The notes under the pieces: model-generated | Told to the model about the DNA's origin: nothing | Database searches by the model: none | Seen by the model: only the letters and a program-made list of their open reading frames with translations | Position numbers and translations under genes: made by a program | NCBI RefSeq assembly: GCF_047675955.1 | Contig: NC_132923.1 | Span: 92,501,137 to 92,565,136, forward strand | Length of the DNA: 64,000 nucleotides | Reading direction: 5' to 3' | Source: Chlorocebus sabaeus | Taxonomy: Eukaryota; Chordata; Mammalia; Primates; Cercopithecidae | Shown here: positions 1 through 10,970 of the stretch, one piece after another | Layout of the letters: the number at the start of each line of letters is the position of its first letter | How positions within the stretch are numbered: the stretch's first letter is position 1

Positions 1-544
1 TGCAATGGTTCCTTCCCAGCTCAAATTTCCCAATGATTCTAAGCATTCTATCACTTCCTCATCCTCTCCTCAAAATAGCTGGTAAAGAGTAAATGGTCCA
101 CAGACTTGCTATCTGAGTTGGCTGACCAGGCAGAGGCATAGAACAGGATTCATCAAGCCCTTTACTAAACCCAGAAAAAGTCCTTCTGGCTTACTGTCCT
201 TCCTCGGGTGGGAGTTTAGTGTAGAATTCTAGTTCTTTCCACTCTGTGCCTTTTCGGGTATTTTAAAAAGGGGGTCATTGGGTGAGTGCTAAACTCATCC
301 TTGCTCCAGCCCCCATATAACTGAAACCAAGAAGGAAAGACAACATTATAGATATCAACTCCTGAATATCAACTGGAAGATTTTTCAGCCGTAGGAAGAC
401 TTGTCATAAACTGCACAAACTTGTGAGAGTTCAGGGCTTGCTGAAGTCACTGTCCCCATAATGCAGTTAGGAGTAGAGGTAAGAGTTGGAGGAACCCAGT
501 TTAAGAGACCTCAAATCTGTGCCCAAACCCTTATGTTAATTATA

Positions 545-735
545 CCTAACATTTATTGAAGGCGTACTTTGTGCCAGGCACTGTTCCTAGGACTTTATTT
601 GTATTTTCTATTAACTCATTTAATCCTTATAACACCCCTAAGAGATTGATACTAGTGTTCATCCCACTTTACCCTGAGGAAATGGAGGCACAGAAAGAGT
701 AGGTGCATCTGTCTCGTCTCACAGATTTAGCTCTT
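545..735 (-). mobile_element. MIR SINE
   Basis: ACATTTATTGAAGGCGTACTTTGTGCCAGGCACTG, TTAACTCATTTAATCC and GGAAATGGAGGCACAGAAAGAG are reverse-oriented MIR core and 3' sequence. Confidence 0.8.
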
Positions 736-1164
736 CTTAAACTACTATGTCTGTAAAGCGCAATGGGCATTAGCAGATACTAAATCATCCTCCTCCATCC
801 CACCAAAGGGTACGTTTGACAAATTTTTTTTCTTAGATCATAACTAGTAAGTTCCAGGCAATGAACTGGGTACTGGGAACAGAGATCTTAGAATAGGACA
901 CAGCTCCTACCTCAAGGAACTCACAGTGCAGGGAGGGTGAAAAGGGCTTGTGAATGGGCCAAAATAAATTGTGCCTAAGGGCTGCCACACTGCAAAAGGC
1001 TCCTATCAATTTTTCAAGTATGGATACAGCCTGACATACATATATGAAGTGCTCAGAACAGTGTCTGGCACACAGTGAACAAATACAAGTATTATTCTTG
1101 TTACCTCGTGAATCTGACCCATAGGTCTCCCTCTCCTGGAGTGTCCTTCCTTCTCATTGACTCT

Positions 1165-1395
1165 GGAGTTAGACTGCCTGGGATCTGAACCTCTTCTCTC
1201 ACACTTGTTTGTGTGACAATGGGCATACTGCTTAAACACTGTGCATCAGTTTCCTCATCTGTAAAATGGAGACAAACAACACCTATCTCATAGGGATTTT
1301 ATGAGGATTAAATAAATTATTACCTGTAAAGCATTCAGAATAGTGCCTGACACATACAAAGTGCTCGAAGTGTCAGTTATTATTATTAGGAGTGA
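1165..1395 (+). mobile_element. MIR SINE
   Basis: AGACTGCCTGGGATCTGAACC, CAGTTTCCTCATCTGTAAAATGG, GAGGATTAAATAAATTATTACC and AATAGTGCCTGACACATAC, in MIR order. A second MIR-like 3' piece lies at 1,048-1,102. Confidence 0.85.
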
Positions 1396-1659
1396 TACTA
1401 TGTTCTTCTCTTTGCCTGCAGTCATTTATTTCACTTGCAATAAAAAGACTGAATTTAAATGCATCTGGCTTGGTTAGTTTAAGGAGGATAGGAAGTCTCT
1501 GGGACTAAATGGGAGAACAGGACCCCTGGGAACTTGGAGGAATAACCCTGGAACTTGTTAATTAAGATCTTGTTAATGAATCTGCTTGTTAATGGTCTAT
1601 TAAATAATCACACAATGAAGTTTACCGCACAAGTAAAGTCTTTTTCTTTCTTTCTTTTC

Positions 1660-1963
1660 CTTTTTTTTTTTTTTTTTTTTTGAGACAGAGTCTTGCTGTG
1701 TTACCCAGGCTCAAGTGCAGTGGCACAATCTGGCTCACTGCAACCTCTGTCTCTCCAGTTCAAGCAATTCTCCAGCCTTAGCCTCCCAGGTAGCTGGGAT
1801 TACAGGCGTGTGCCACCATGCCCAACTAATTTTTGTATTTTTTAGTAGAGATGGGGTTTTGCCACGTTGCCCAGGCTGGTCTCGAACTCCTGACCTCAGG
1901 TGATCCGCCTGCGTTGGCCTCCCGAAGTGCTGGGATTACAGGAGTGAGCCACTACACCCAGCC
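1660..1963 (-). mobile_element. Alu (S-type)
   Basis: Full-length Alu, reversed: poly-T, then GAGACAGAGTCTTGCTGTG, ending at GGGATTACAGGAGTGAGCC. It is the only Alu in the first 24 kb. Confidence 0.95.
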
Positions 1964-2689
1964 TAGTAAAGCCTTTTTCAAATTCTTGCTCTTGCCAATC
2001 CTCGTGGCCCAGCTTTAACTTCTAAAGATCTCGCCCAAGGGGCGAACCCTTCCAAATCTGACAGGGACCTCTTCATCTTGTCATACTGGCCGACAGAGCA
2101 TGGCTATTCTTGCAGCCTAGGAAAGGTCTCTAGGGCAGAAAGCCCTCTTCGTCTTGATTCTGCCTATCATCCCTCAGGCCAAAGCACTGTGCCTCTGAGC
2201 CAAAACATCTCCCTCCCCAAAATAGGAACAGAGTCACTGGCCCTGGAAACGGAAAAATAAAGATGCTCTGAGCTTTGCTGAGAAGAAGGCAAAGGGTAAA
2301 CTTCTTTCAGTGGGAATTTAGCAGACAAAATTTCAGCTGAGATGTCACAGATCTGTATAGAAAATGGCCTGCCAACTTACATTCATAAAAAGTCTACAAG
2401 AATTGGGTAACTTCTGCCCCCAAACACCTAGAAAAATAGTGCTGCAGCCGGTCTCAGGGAATGCAGACTGTCTTCTGTAGCTCAACTTCAAGGAGGGAAT
2501 GGCATGTCAGAGGGCTCCCTCTAGGTTGAACACTCAGGCATTTCATAAACTATTTTAGCCCCCGGAAGACCATGTTGCTCTTCAGACAGACGTAGACAGA
2601 CATATTGCAAGTACCTATGTGTATGTGAGGGTATGGCATCTATACGGTTACTTTTAGATTACAAAACACATCTGGATTATTTACTTACT

Positions 2690-2860
2690 CAGCAACCCTG
2701 TAGGGTAGGGGAGGGATTGTCTGCCATCTCCCATTTTACATATGAGGAGCTGGAGCTCAGAGAAACAGAGACTTACCCAGTGTTACACGGCTAGTAAATG
2801 ACAGGCCCGGAGCTTCTGATTGTGCTCTTGCCCTATCACTGAACCGTTCCTCTATTTCTA
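2690..2860 (-). mobile_element. MIR SINE
   Basis: CAACCCTGTAGGGTAGG, CCCATTTTACATATGAGGAGC and AGTGTTACACGGCTAGTAAATGACAGG are reverse-oriented MIR. Confidence 0.75.
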
Positions 2861-3930
2861 GTCATCACCTCCCACTTGTAAACGTGCCAGGAGGTGCCCA
2901 GTGTTATGGTGGATCCTGTGTGGCCCTTCAGACTATGTCCAAGTGCGTACAGCCAGCTGGCAACTCTGCAAACTCAACAGAAGAACAGTGATCCTGGGTT
3001 CATTCACTTTAACAACAAATATTTACCAAGTCGGGCACTACATGAGGGGACACGCTAGATGGAGTCACAGAAGGAGACAGACATGCACCCATGGGAGAGG
3101 CATAAGTAAGCAAATAGTTACAATTTAACGTGATGAGTGTTTTTAAAGGGGGAATTATGTTGGGGGAAAAAATGCCATCCCCAACTCCAGAAGCAAGGTT
3201 GACGACAGCATCCCCTCCTGCGCAGGTACCCAAAGCCCCTGAACCTCTCAGAGCAAGCCCCTAGTCACGGCTCACTGAACCTTCTACCTGGTGGCAGCTG
3301 CCCCTGGAAGGGTTAAAGCTTAAAGCAGAAAGCCAATCTGCAGGTGTTGGTGACTAATTCTGCCACTGAGAGATTCCTCTAACGCTCCAACTTTTATTTC
3401 TTTACAAATGAGCATTTGAAAGCTCAAGGGCTGTGGAATAGGAGAGAGGAGGCTGGCAAAACACACACACCAAACCCTCTCCAGCCCCTTCTTGGCAGAA
3501 CAACAGCAGTGAGAAGATAAGCTGGCTGGAGCCCAAGGAGCACCGCAGCGCACAGTGGCCTCCTTTGCATCTGGCTAAGCACCTCCAGCCCCTCCGCTGG
3601 GCTACCTCATCATAATATTGCACCAAGAAGGGGAGGCCTGGGTACATACAGTCAGTTGATCAGCAATAAGACAGGCAGAGGGAGGCAATCCGAGGAGGAG
3701 CAGTGGCAGAGGGGGAGCTGGGACAGGTGGACAGATCCTCCCCGAGACAGGAGACTGGATGAGAAAGGTACTGTTTGTGAGCAGATCCCTGGGTCTTCAC
3801 CCTTCCCCTGCCTGCCTAGACTCCTCAGTGGCCTTCCATCCTCTTCTTTCTTCACCCCCCAAGTCCTCACTCCCCTTTCTGCAAGGCCAAACACCTCGGC
3901 GAAACCTTCCCCTGAGACTTTCACCCTAGA

Positions 3931-4180
3931 AGAGTGATTCCTAAACCTTAAGGAGCACAAGATTCACCTGGGATGGCTGCTTGCTAAATATACAGTTTCT
4001 AAGCTGCATTCCTTATGATTGTGAATACGAAGTGTAGTGTGGGCCCTGGGAATGTGCATTATAAATAACATTCTTCACCCCACCCCCATCCCTGTCCCCA
4101 TCCTCTACTACCACCACCACAAGTGATCTGAAGCAGACAGTCCTTAGATCACATTTTAGGAAAGCCAGCCTCAGGGATGA
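3931..4180 (+). mobile_element. hAT-Charlie MITE (MER5-like)
   Basis: GTGATTCCTAAACCTTAAGGAGCACAAGATTCACCTGGGATGGCTGC has the layout of MER5-type elements (GTGGTTCTCAA...AGAATCACCTGGG). The far end, near GCAGACAGTCCTTAG...TTTAGGAAAGCC, is badly decayed. Confidence 0.55.
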
Positions 4181-5159
4181 CTCTCTTTTGAAATCCTAGT
4201 GCCCTTCCTGTCATTTTACACTATCATTTCTTTTTCATATATACAGTTTAGCTACTCACCTTAACTATAAGGTCGTCAAGAAGAGGAAGTATTATCTCCT
4301 ACTTCTTTGATTCCCCTGCAAACAGCACCGAGCACAACGCTCTACACACAGGAGCTCAGGAAATGTTCGTGGATGTAGAGCGATGATGAAGATAAGAGGC
4401 CAGGGAAGGAAAACCACAGTGGGGATGGTGGAGTCCAGAGGCCCCGGCTAGAAGGAACTGTTTTTAGCATGCCGACGTGTGCCAGGCTGGAACAACGGTC
4501 TGCTTCGCCTTCTTTTTTCCCTTCCTCAATACTCTTGGCACGACACGCCTAACCTCCCTTGTGAAAGTCAAGCCTGAGCAATGCACCTCCCAGAGGAAAC
4601 TTTGCCAAGAAACTCTGCCAAGAATCCCGGGTGCTGTGTGGCTCAGTTTAACGGCCAAGCGAGTACTCTAGGCCCTGAGACCTGTCATGTTTCCGGGTAG
4701 GGCAAAGGATACAGCTAAGCCTGAACTTTAGTAAAAGGATGAGGGCCCTTAATCTACCTCACTAAACATCAGCAGGGCAATGGCCCTCCTTCACTCAGCA
4801 AGTATTTCCTGAGTATCCACACAGTGCCAAGCACGGTTCTGGGTGCTCACGGGTCCTCTGGTGGTTAAGATAGCATATGTCATCAGAAAGCATTTTTCTA
4901 GTGACATATCTTTAGAAAGTTACTTTAAAAGCAGAACCCTAGATGATGGTGAGCCTCAGAGCCACATAAGCACCGAATGGACATTCTCAAGAATTCCTGG
5001 TTAAAGGATGAAGCGCTACAGACATCCAAGATCAGGTCTCAGGTCCTGGCAGGGAACAATTCTATTCTCACTTCATTGTGACAAATCCTTGGCAGTTCTG
5101 GAGTTCTTTCTTCCACTCTCAGATACTATAGTTTGTCCAAAAAAAGCAAACTGCTACTC

Positions 5160-5465
5160 CTAGCTCCTTTGAATAAACAACTCCTTCTTGATTTTCAGAT
5201 ATCAGCTTAAAGGTCACTTGCTCCAGAAAGCTATCCCTGACTCTTACACAAGATGAGATGCTCCAACGTCTAAGTCTCATGGCATGTTATATTTACCCTA
5301 TGATGCAGTTTTCGCAGCATCCTGCAATTGCTAACTAAACTTTGAAGTCCAGTAAGGCAGGGACTATAATCTGTCTTGCGCATCAGTCTATTCCCAGTAC
5401 CCAGAATGGTGCCTGGAACAATGTAGGCATGCAGTAAATACAGCTGAATGATTCAACGAACTAAT
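5160..5465 (+). mobile_element. L2 3' end
   Basis: AAGGTCACTTGCTCCAGAAAGCTATCCCTGAC, AAGTCCAGTAAGGCAGGGAC and CCCAGTACCCAGAATGGTGCCTGG...GCAGTAAATACAGCTGAATGATT mark an L2 end within RNF220 intron 2. Confidence 0.75.
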
Positions 5466-7524
5466 GACTGCATCATATTTGACCAATGATACGGCAACTG
5501 AGTCATGTCTCACATACTCTGCCACAGTTTTATCCACTGCCACCAACAAATAGCTAAGATGAAGCAGTATTATTCCTTCTGTGGGACCAGTATCTTATGG
5601 AGGTAAAACTGGAGCTCACAGCGACACCCCAATACAAACTCCAGTAGGCACTTCTTATGGGATCAAAGATGGATTCAATACTACAGAGTCAATATAGTGT
5701 CATCAAGAGCCTGAGAGCTATTCTGGCCATGAGCCACAGACTTAGTTTCTCACAAGTCACTCAACTTCTCACAGGCTCAGCTTTCTCATGAAGAGGACAG
5801 TAGGCACTTTAGCAGCAGGTACTCTCTTTAAATAAAGAAGAAATGACAATAAAGATCTCCCCACACCATGATGGTAAGTTGGAAGGAGGCAGCATTTGCA
5901 GTGAAGCCTCGCTGTGGTTAGGAAAGGGTTAAACCCATGTCTGGGTTCTTTTCCCCCGTAAATCAGCCTTGACTGCTGCTCGGTCTGAATGAAGCCCCAC
6001 CAGGTTGGCCTGTCAGGAAGGAAGCCCATGCGTCCAGACTTTTGTTGTTCTAAGGATTTTTTTTTTTTAATTTTACTGCTCAGGAAGGAAGCTGAAGCCT
6101 AGGCCCTAACTGCAGTCCTGCTGATTCCTCAGCTGAGCATGCACCACTGCCCTTACCGCTCCAGCTACCTCTCAGGCTCCGCTCCTTTTCTAGAATTCCT
6201 TCTGAACCATGATTTTGGCATTTGGACCTAAATCCCAGACTTTCCCCTTTTTTAAGAACCAAAAATTAAGAACATTCAGCATTTCCCTTCCTACCTAGCA
6301 CACACCTTTGTGACCATATGTGGGAAAGGCTGAGGACAGACAGGGAGCAGAATTGGGTGCTCCATGACCTTCAGAGACACTTTACTTCGAAAGGCGAGCT
6401 GAACCCTTCCTTTAAATGGAGCCATGAAGGAGTTGATAGAGACTGAGGTATCAGATGACTGGCCTCCAACAGCTATTTCTGTTACAAACATGTGTGGACA
6501 TGAGGCTCTTCAAACATGAGCTACTCTATTTAAATAACAGACTCAAATCCGAAGTCCTCAGGCACAGAGTCAGTCTTCCCCACTCCCATCCTTCTACTCC
6601 CCACCTCTCCCACTGACATGCAGAGTCATTCTCTGGTATTCCCAAGTCCCATGGGGCTTTTTTTCTACAAAGAGAAAAACACTGAGTTTATTTGTGCCTT
6701 CAGGGTAATGGACAGCCCTCTTTTAGTCCTAGGAGAATGCACATAGACACTATGCCCCGCCCAACCCTGCCCTCCCCTTCCCCCTGCTAATCCCTCCCCA
6801 GGCAGCACCCCCATCTCAGTCCTGCTGCTGTATTTCTCTTCTGACCTACAAGGCCCCTTCAAGCCCTGTCCTAAGCCTCCCCCAAGCAGAAACAATCCAT
6901 CATGCTGTGGGACTGTGACACACACAGATGGGGGAAGGTTCACAGATCTGTCTCACATAGGCAAGAGGGTAAAAGTGTCCGTATAACTTAAAATCTAAGG
7001 ACACACGAGAAACCCAGGGATTGTGAATTCAAATACTGGTCAAATACTATTACAGCAAATCTCATTACATGTAGTCCGAATCTCTATCACACACAAATTC
7101 TAATAACCCATTGATTTCAAACAATATCCAGTAATATAAAATTTCAGAATAAGAAAATACCGTGAGATTTGGCTTTTTTAACCCAGGCCACTGCCTAGAT
7201 ATCCAACCCTAGTCAAGTCCTCTCCCGACTCCCAGACTCAGTTTCTCTAACTCGACTACTACCTTGCTTCTAAATAAAACAAGGGAGAAAGAGGTCAGGA
7301 GGACACCAGGGCTAATCCTGGTGGATGGTTAATAATGAAGGGAGGAGAAGTAGCTAGCCATCACAGAAATGGGCTTTCAAGCCTTTCTCCCTCCCTCTTT
7401 CCACATTGCCATAAGGCATGAGTATGTGAAAGGACCCTACATACATTGCTAGTTGTTAATGACCCTGTGTTTGGCTACATCGGTGCTTCTAACAAGGAAG
7501 GTTATACCACCAGATTGTCCTTGA

Positions 7525-7773
7525 AATAATAATAGTAACTAAGTATTGAACACTTAGTATGTGTGAGAAACTGTTCCAAGCATTATCTGTGTATTTAATC
7601 TCATTAGTCCTTCCCAACAACCCTTTAAGTTTGTGTAATTCCCATTTTGCAGGTAAGAATACTGAGGCCCAGAGAGATTAGGTAACCTGCCCGGTATCAG
7701 AAGGCAAGTAAGCTAACAGGTCAGGACTTAACTCCAGAGGCCAAACTCATAATGACTATGTTATATTGCCTCC
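7525..7773 (-). mobile_element. MIR SINE
   Basis: AATAATAGTAACTAAGTATTGAACACTTAG, AATACTGAGGCCCAGAGAGATTAGG and a final CTATGTTATATTGCCTCC give a nearly complete reverse MIR. Confidence 0.82.
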
Positions 7774-9402
7774 CCGCCTTTGATCTGAAACACCTTCAAG
7801 TTGAGGCTCAAAGGGGCAAATATAGCTTTTATTCCTCTAACAGGTATTTATTATGCTAGGCCTCTCTGACTTGCTTTAAATCAAACCCCCAGAAGCAAGG
7901 TCAAATGAGAGCGATATAGGATTAGCTGGCACCTAAATGGGAATCATATACCTGAAAATAAAGCGAAGGCCTCTCCAGGGCTGGCCCTTGCCACTTCCCT
8001 ACAGCTTTCTGTCTCTGCAGCACTAAGATGGATGTAAAGCCATAAGTCTAGTCTGCAAATGAATTTCGGTGGAAAAAGACGACTCTTGCCTGGTAAGTCA
8101 CACTCAAACTTACTGGGCTTGATTTCCCATAAGACTGTACAAAAGGTTCCTTCTTCACTCACATAGCTCCAGATTTTCCTAAAGCTTCAGATCTGTTGAC
8201 AGAATGTACTGGACACAGCACCATGTCTCCCCACCAAAAGCACAACTTTCATTTCTTCTAGGTTGTCTTCAACCAGAACGCATTCCACAGAGAAAACTGA
8301 CAGCCACATATCCGAATTGCCAGATGGTTACATGTGTCTACAAAACCTCCACATCATTGACTGTTTCCAACTTCGGCCAGGATCTAGGTAGAAACTTTTT
8401 TCTAAAATACACACCAAAAGCAGATCCGTATGTGTGAACTCCACGATAGGGGATGTAATGCTGTGGGAAAACATTTGGAGAGGGGATAGACTCCAATCTC
8501 ACGTTTCTAAGGGTTAGGAGAAATAAGTAGATTTAAATTTTTGTTAAGTTATAAACAATTTTGTATTAACAGTATCCCAAGTAATAAAATAAGTCTATAT
8601 TTGAGAAAGGTTATTTCACAAACTCTTGGAAAACTCCCTCCCTACCTTTGTAATCATGACACCTCAAGGCATAAATAAGTCCTTCCTTTATTTCCTCAAA
8701 CCTCTATGCCTTTGGGATAGCATAGTCCTACACATACTGTTCTGTGCAATGCTGAAGAGTGGTAAGATAATGAAAACTTAAAAGTAAAAACTAGATTATA
8801 ATCACCACCCTTAAGGTATTCAATATGCAATGAACCCCTTTATATGACTGGTACCTGGCAAAAAATAGTAATTTTTTTAAACACTAAAACTAAAGTAGTG
8901 TGATTAAGATAACAGAAAGGTCCAATCCATTGGGTAAGGCTGGAAGATGATAAATTCCTTCTGTTTACTTAGCATCTACCAGGTGTTCTGATTCATACCA
9001 CAGCCTATGATTTCTCCAGGCCCAACATGTAGTCCCAGTCCAGGATCTTTTCCTGGAAAAGGCGTAAGAAAGTTCTTTCGCAGAAGATTCTCCTTCTTGC
9101 TGCAAAGAAAGAGATACTTACAAATTCCTACCGTGTAGCACACATGTGAAGTTACAAAGGATAGCAACACATTCTGTTCAACCATACATGCCACAATTTA
9201 AATAATACTTAAAAAAAAATTTAAAGGCATTTTAGTTGATATATAGCAATAAATTATCCTTCAGTCTGCAGTTCATCTCTCTTTAAGACGGGATAAAACG
9301 GTGCTGGGAAATGCTGTTAAACTCTTAGGAGCAAATATGCAAGTCCAAACTATATTGCTATTTTGGTGTTTAAAAATACTGTGGATTTTACAATGAAATG
9401 TA

Positions 9403-9677
9403 CCATCACTCCAAATCTCAAGTATTTATAAAGAGCACGTCCCAACGTGTGCTTTGATATTTATTAACCACATGAATGTGGTTAATAAGTGGTTAATAAG
9501 AGTTAAAAATAAGAAAACCTATTATAAAAATATAACTCTATTAAATATGTTGTCACTTCAAATCTCAATTATTTACAAAGAATACATTTCAATGTGTGCT
9601 AACATTTATTAACCAGATGGATATAGTTAATAAGGGTTAAAAATAAGAAAACCAATATAAAAGTATAATTCTATTTT
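9403..9677. repeat. Diverged tandem duplication of a ~140-bp AT-rich unit
   Basis: Copy 1 runs about 9,403-9,541 and copy 2 about 9,551-9,677. Shared landmarks in the same order are CTCCAAATCTCAA / CTTCAAATCTCAA, GTGTGCT, TTTATTAACCA, GTTAAAAATAAGAAAACC and TATAA...TCTATT. Copy 1 carries a perfect hairpin (arms TTATTAACCACA and TGTGGTTAATAA, loop TGAA, 9,461-9,488) followed by a second direct copy of GTGGTTAATAA (9,489-9,499). In copy 2 the hairpin has decayed. I do not recognise a repeat family. Confidence 0.8.
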
Positions 9678-10119
9678 CCAGTTTCCTCTTCCCTGCCTAA
9701 TGAGGAAAGGGGATGGGGAGGGACAGCAACTTTTGTTATTTGGATACAATGTGTGTTTTTTTTTTGTTTTCAAACAAAAAAGGGCCACAAAATAATCAAC
9801 CTGGGGCCGCTGACCGGAAGGCAGCCCCGGAAAACTTCCCGTGGGAAGAGTTCCAGAAATTGCCCGGACTTTAACAAGTCCCGCTGTGCTGGCTGCGAGC
9901 CTCAGACCGTCAGAGGCCACCGCGACTCGCCTTGCCCGAATGCCAGCAATCCCGCCGAAGCACGGAGCCCTGGACTTAGGAAACATTCCCCGGAACATTT
10001 TTACAGATTTGAAAAGCAGGAAGGGAAAAACATTTCGAGCCGAAAGGAGAAATCTCAGAGTCCTGGGGGCACCGAGGGGCCAGCGAGGTCCCCAGGCACT
10101 GTACACACGTCCAACCTCC

Positions 10120-10970
10120 CTCCTCCACGCGCCCTGCTCCCCCACCCTCTTCCCATCCCTCCTCCCCCAGGCAGAACCCTCCCCACGCAGTGGCCATCCC
10201 CACGCCCGCGCTGTGTCCCCTTCACGCCCCGTGCACCCACTAGCGCCTCCTGCGCGCTCCCATGCACCCCGACGTCGCGTGGGCGCCCCCCCTTATCCCT
10301 CACCCCGGTCCCCACTCTCTTCTGCTCAGACGGCGTAGAGGAAACCGATCGGGGACTGGGTTCTTAGTGCGACTTGGGGGCGCGGGGACGTGGAGGGCGA
10401 GGCGGGGCAGGGCGGGGGGCGCGACGGGCTCTCGTGTGTGCGGCCGCGGGCTGGGCGCTCCCGGCTCTCCAGGCGGCGCGCGGAGTCCTCCCGCGGCCTC
10501 CAAGTGCGGCAGAGCGACGGCGAGATCACCAACATTTCCGAAACCACTTGCAAGCCGCCTCGGTGGCGGAGGCTGGGGGGGGTCCCTTGCAAGTGAGCGA
10601 ACGGGGCCCACTTCGTGGCCTGGTCTCCCCGGGGCCCGTTCTCGAGCCTCTCCGCGCCCCCTCCCCCAGACGATCAATTACCAGCCACCCTTCTGCCGGG
10701 AGCGGCGAGGGGCTGGCGGGCGGCCGCGAGGATACGGCAGCCCGGATCACTTCTGCATGACAATTGATGGGAGGGAGGGCGCGGGGCGAGGAAGGAGGAC
10801 GGCTGCGGTGTCCGTTTTCTCACCATGGTGATTAGGCATTCCGGCCGTAAGAGGAGGCAGCCGGCGCACAGAGCGGCGCGGCGTGGAGCGAGGGCAGGGG
10901 AAGAGCGGGAGCACAGCTAAAGCGAGCCCAGCCGCCGGGCGAGCGGCGCACCGAGCCAAGCCAAGCCAGG
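10120..10970. promoter_or_regulatory. CpG island inside RNF220 intron 2
   Basis: An isolated GC-rich, CpG-dense block about 5 kb downstream of the coding exon in the direction of transcription. It contains GC-box-like GGGCGGGG sequence near 10,400-10,420. Surrounding DNA is AT-rich. It could be an alternative promoter for a transcript lacking exon 2, or a methylation-controlled enhancer; the sequence does not decide. Long open frames here (for example 9,753-10,367 on the plus strand) are low-complexity Pro/Arg/Ser sequence and are not called as genes. Confidence 0.7.

Noticed and set aside
9753..10367. 204-codon plus-strand open frame, with a 172-codon minus-strand frame over part of it
   Set aside because: Both overlap the intronic CpG island and its edge. 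The translations are low-complexity Pro/Arg/Ser-rich, no domain is visible, and frames on both strands are open at once, as expected for GC-rich DNA with few stops.
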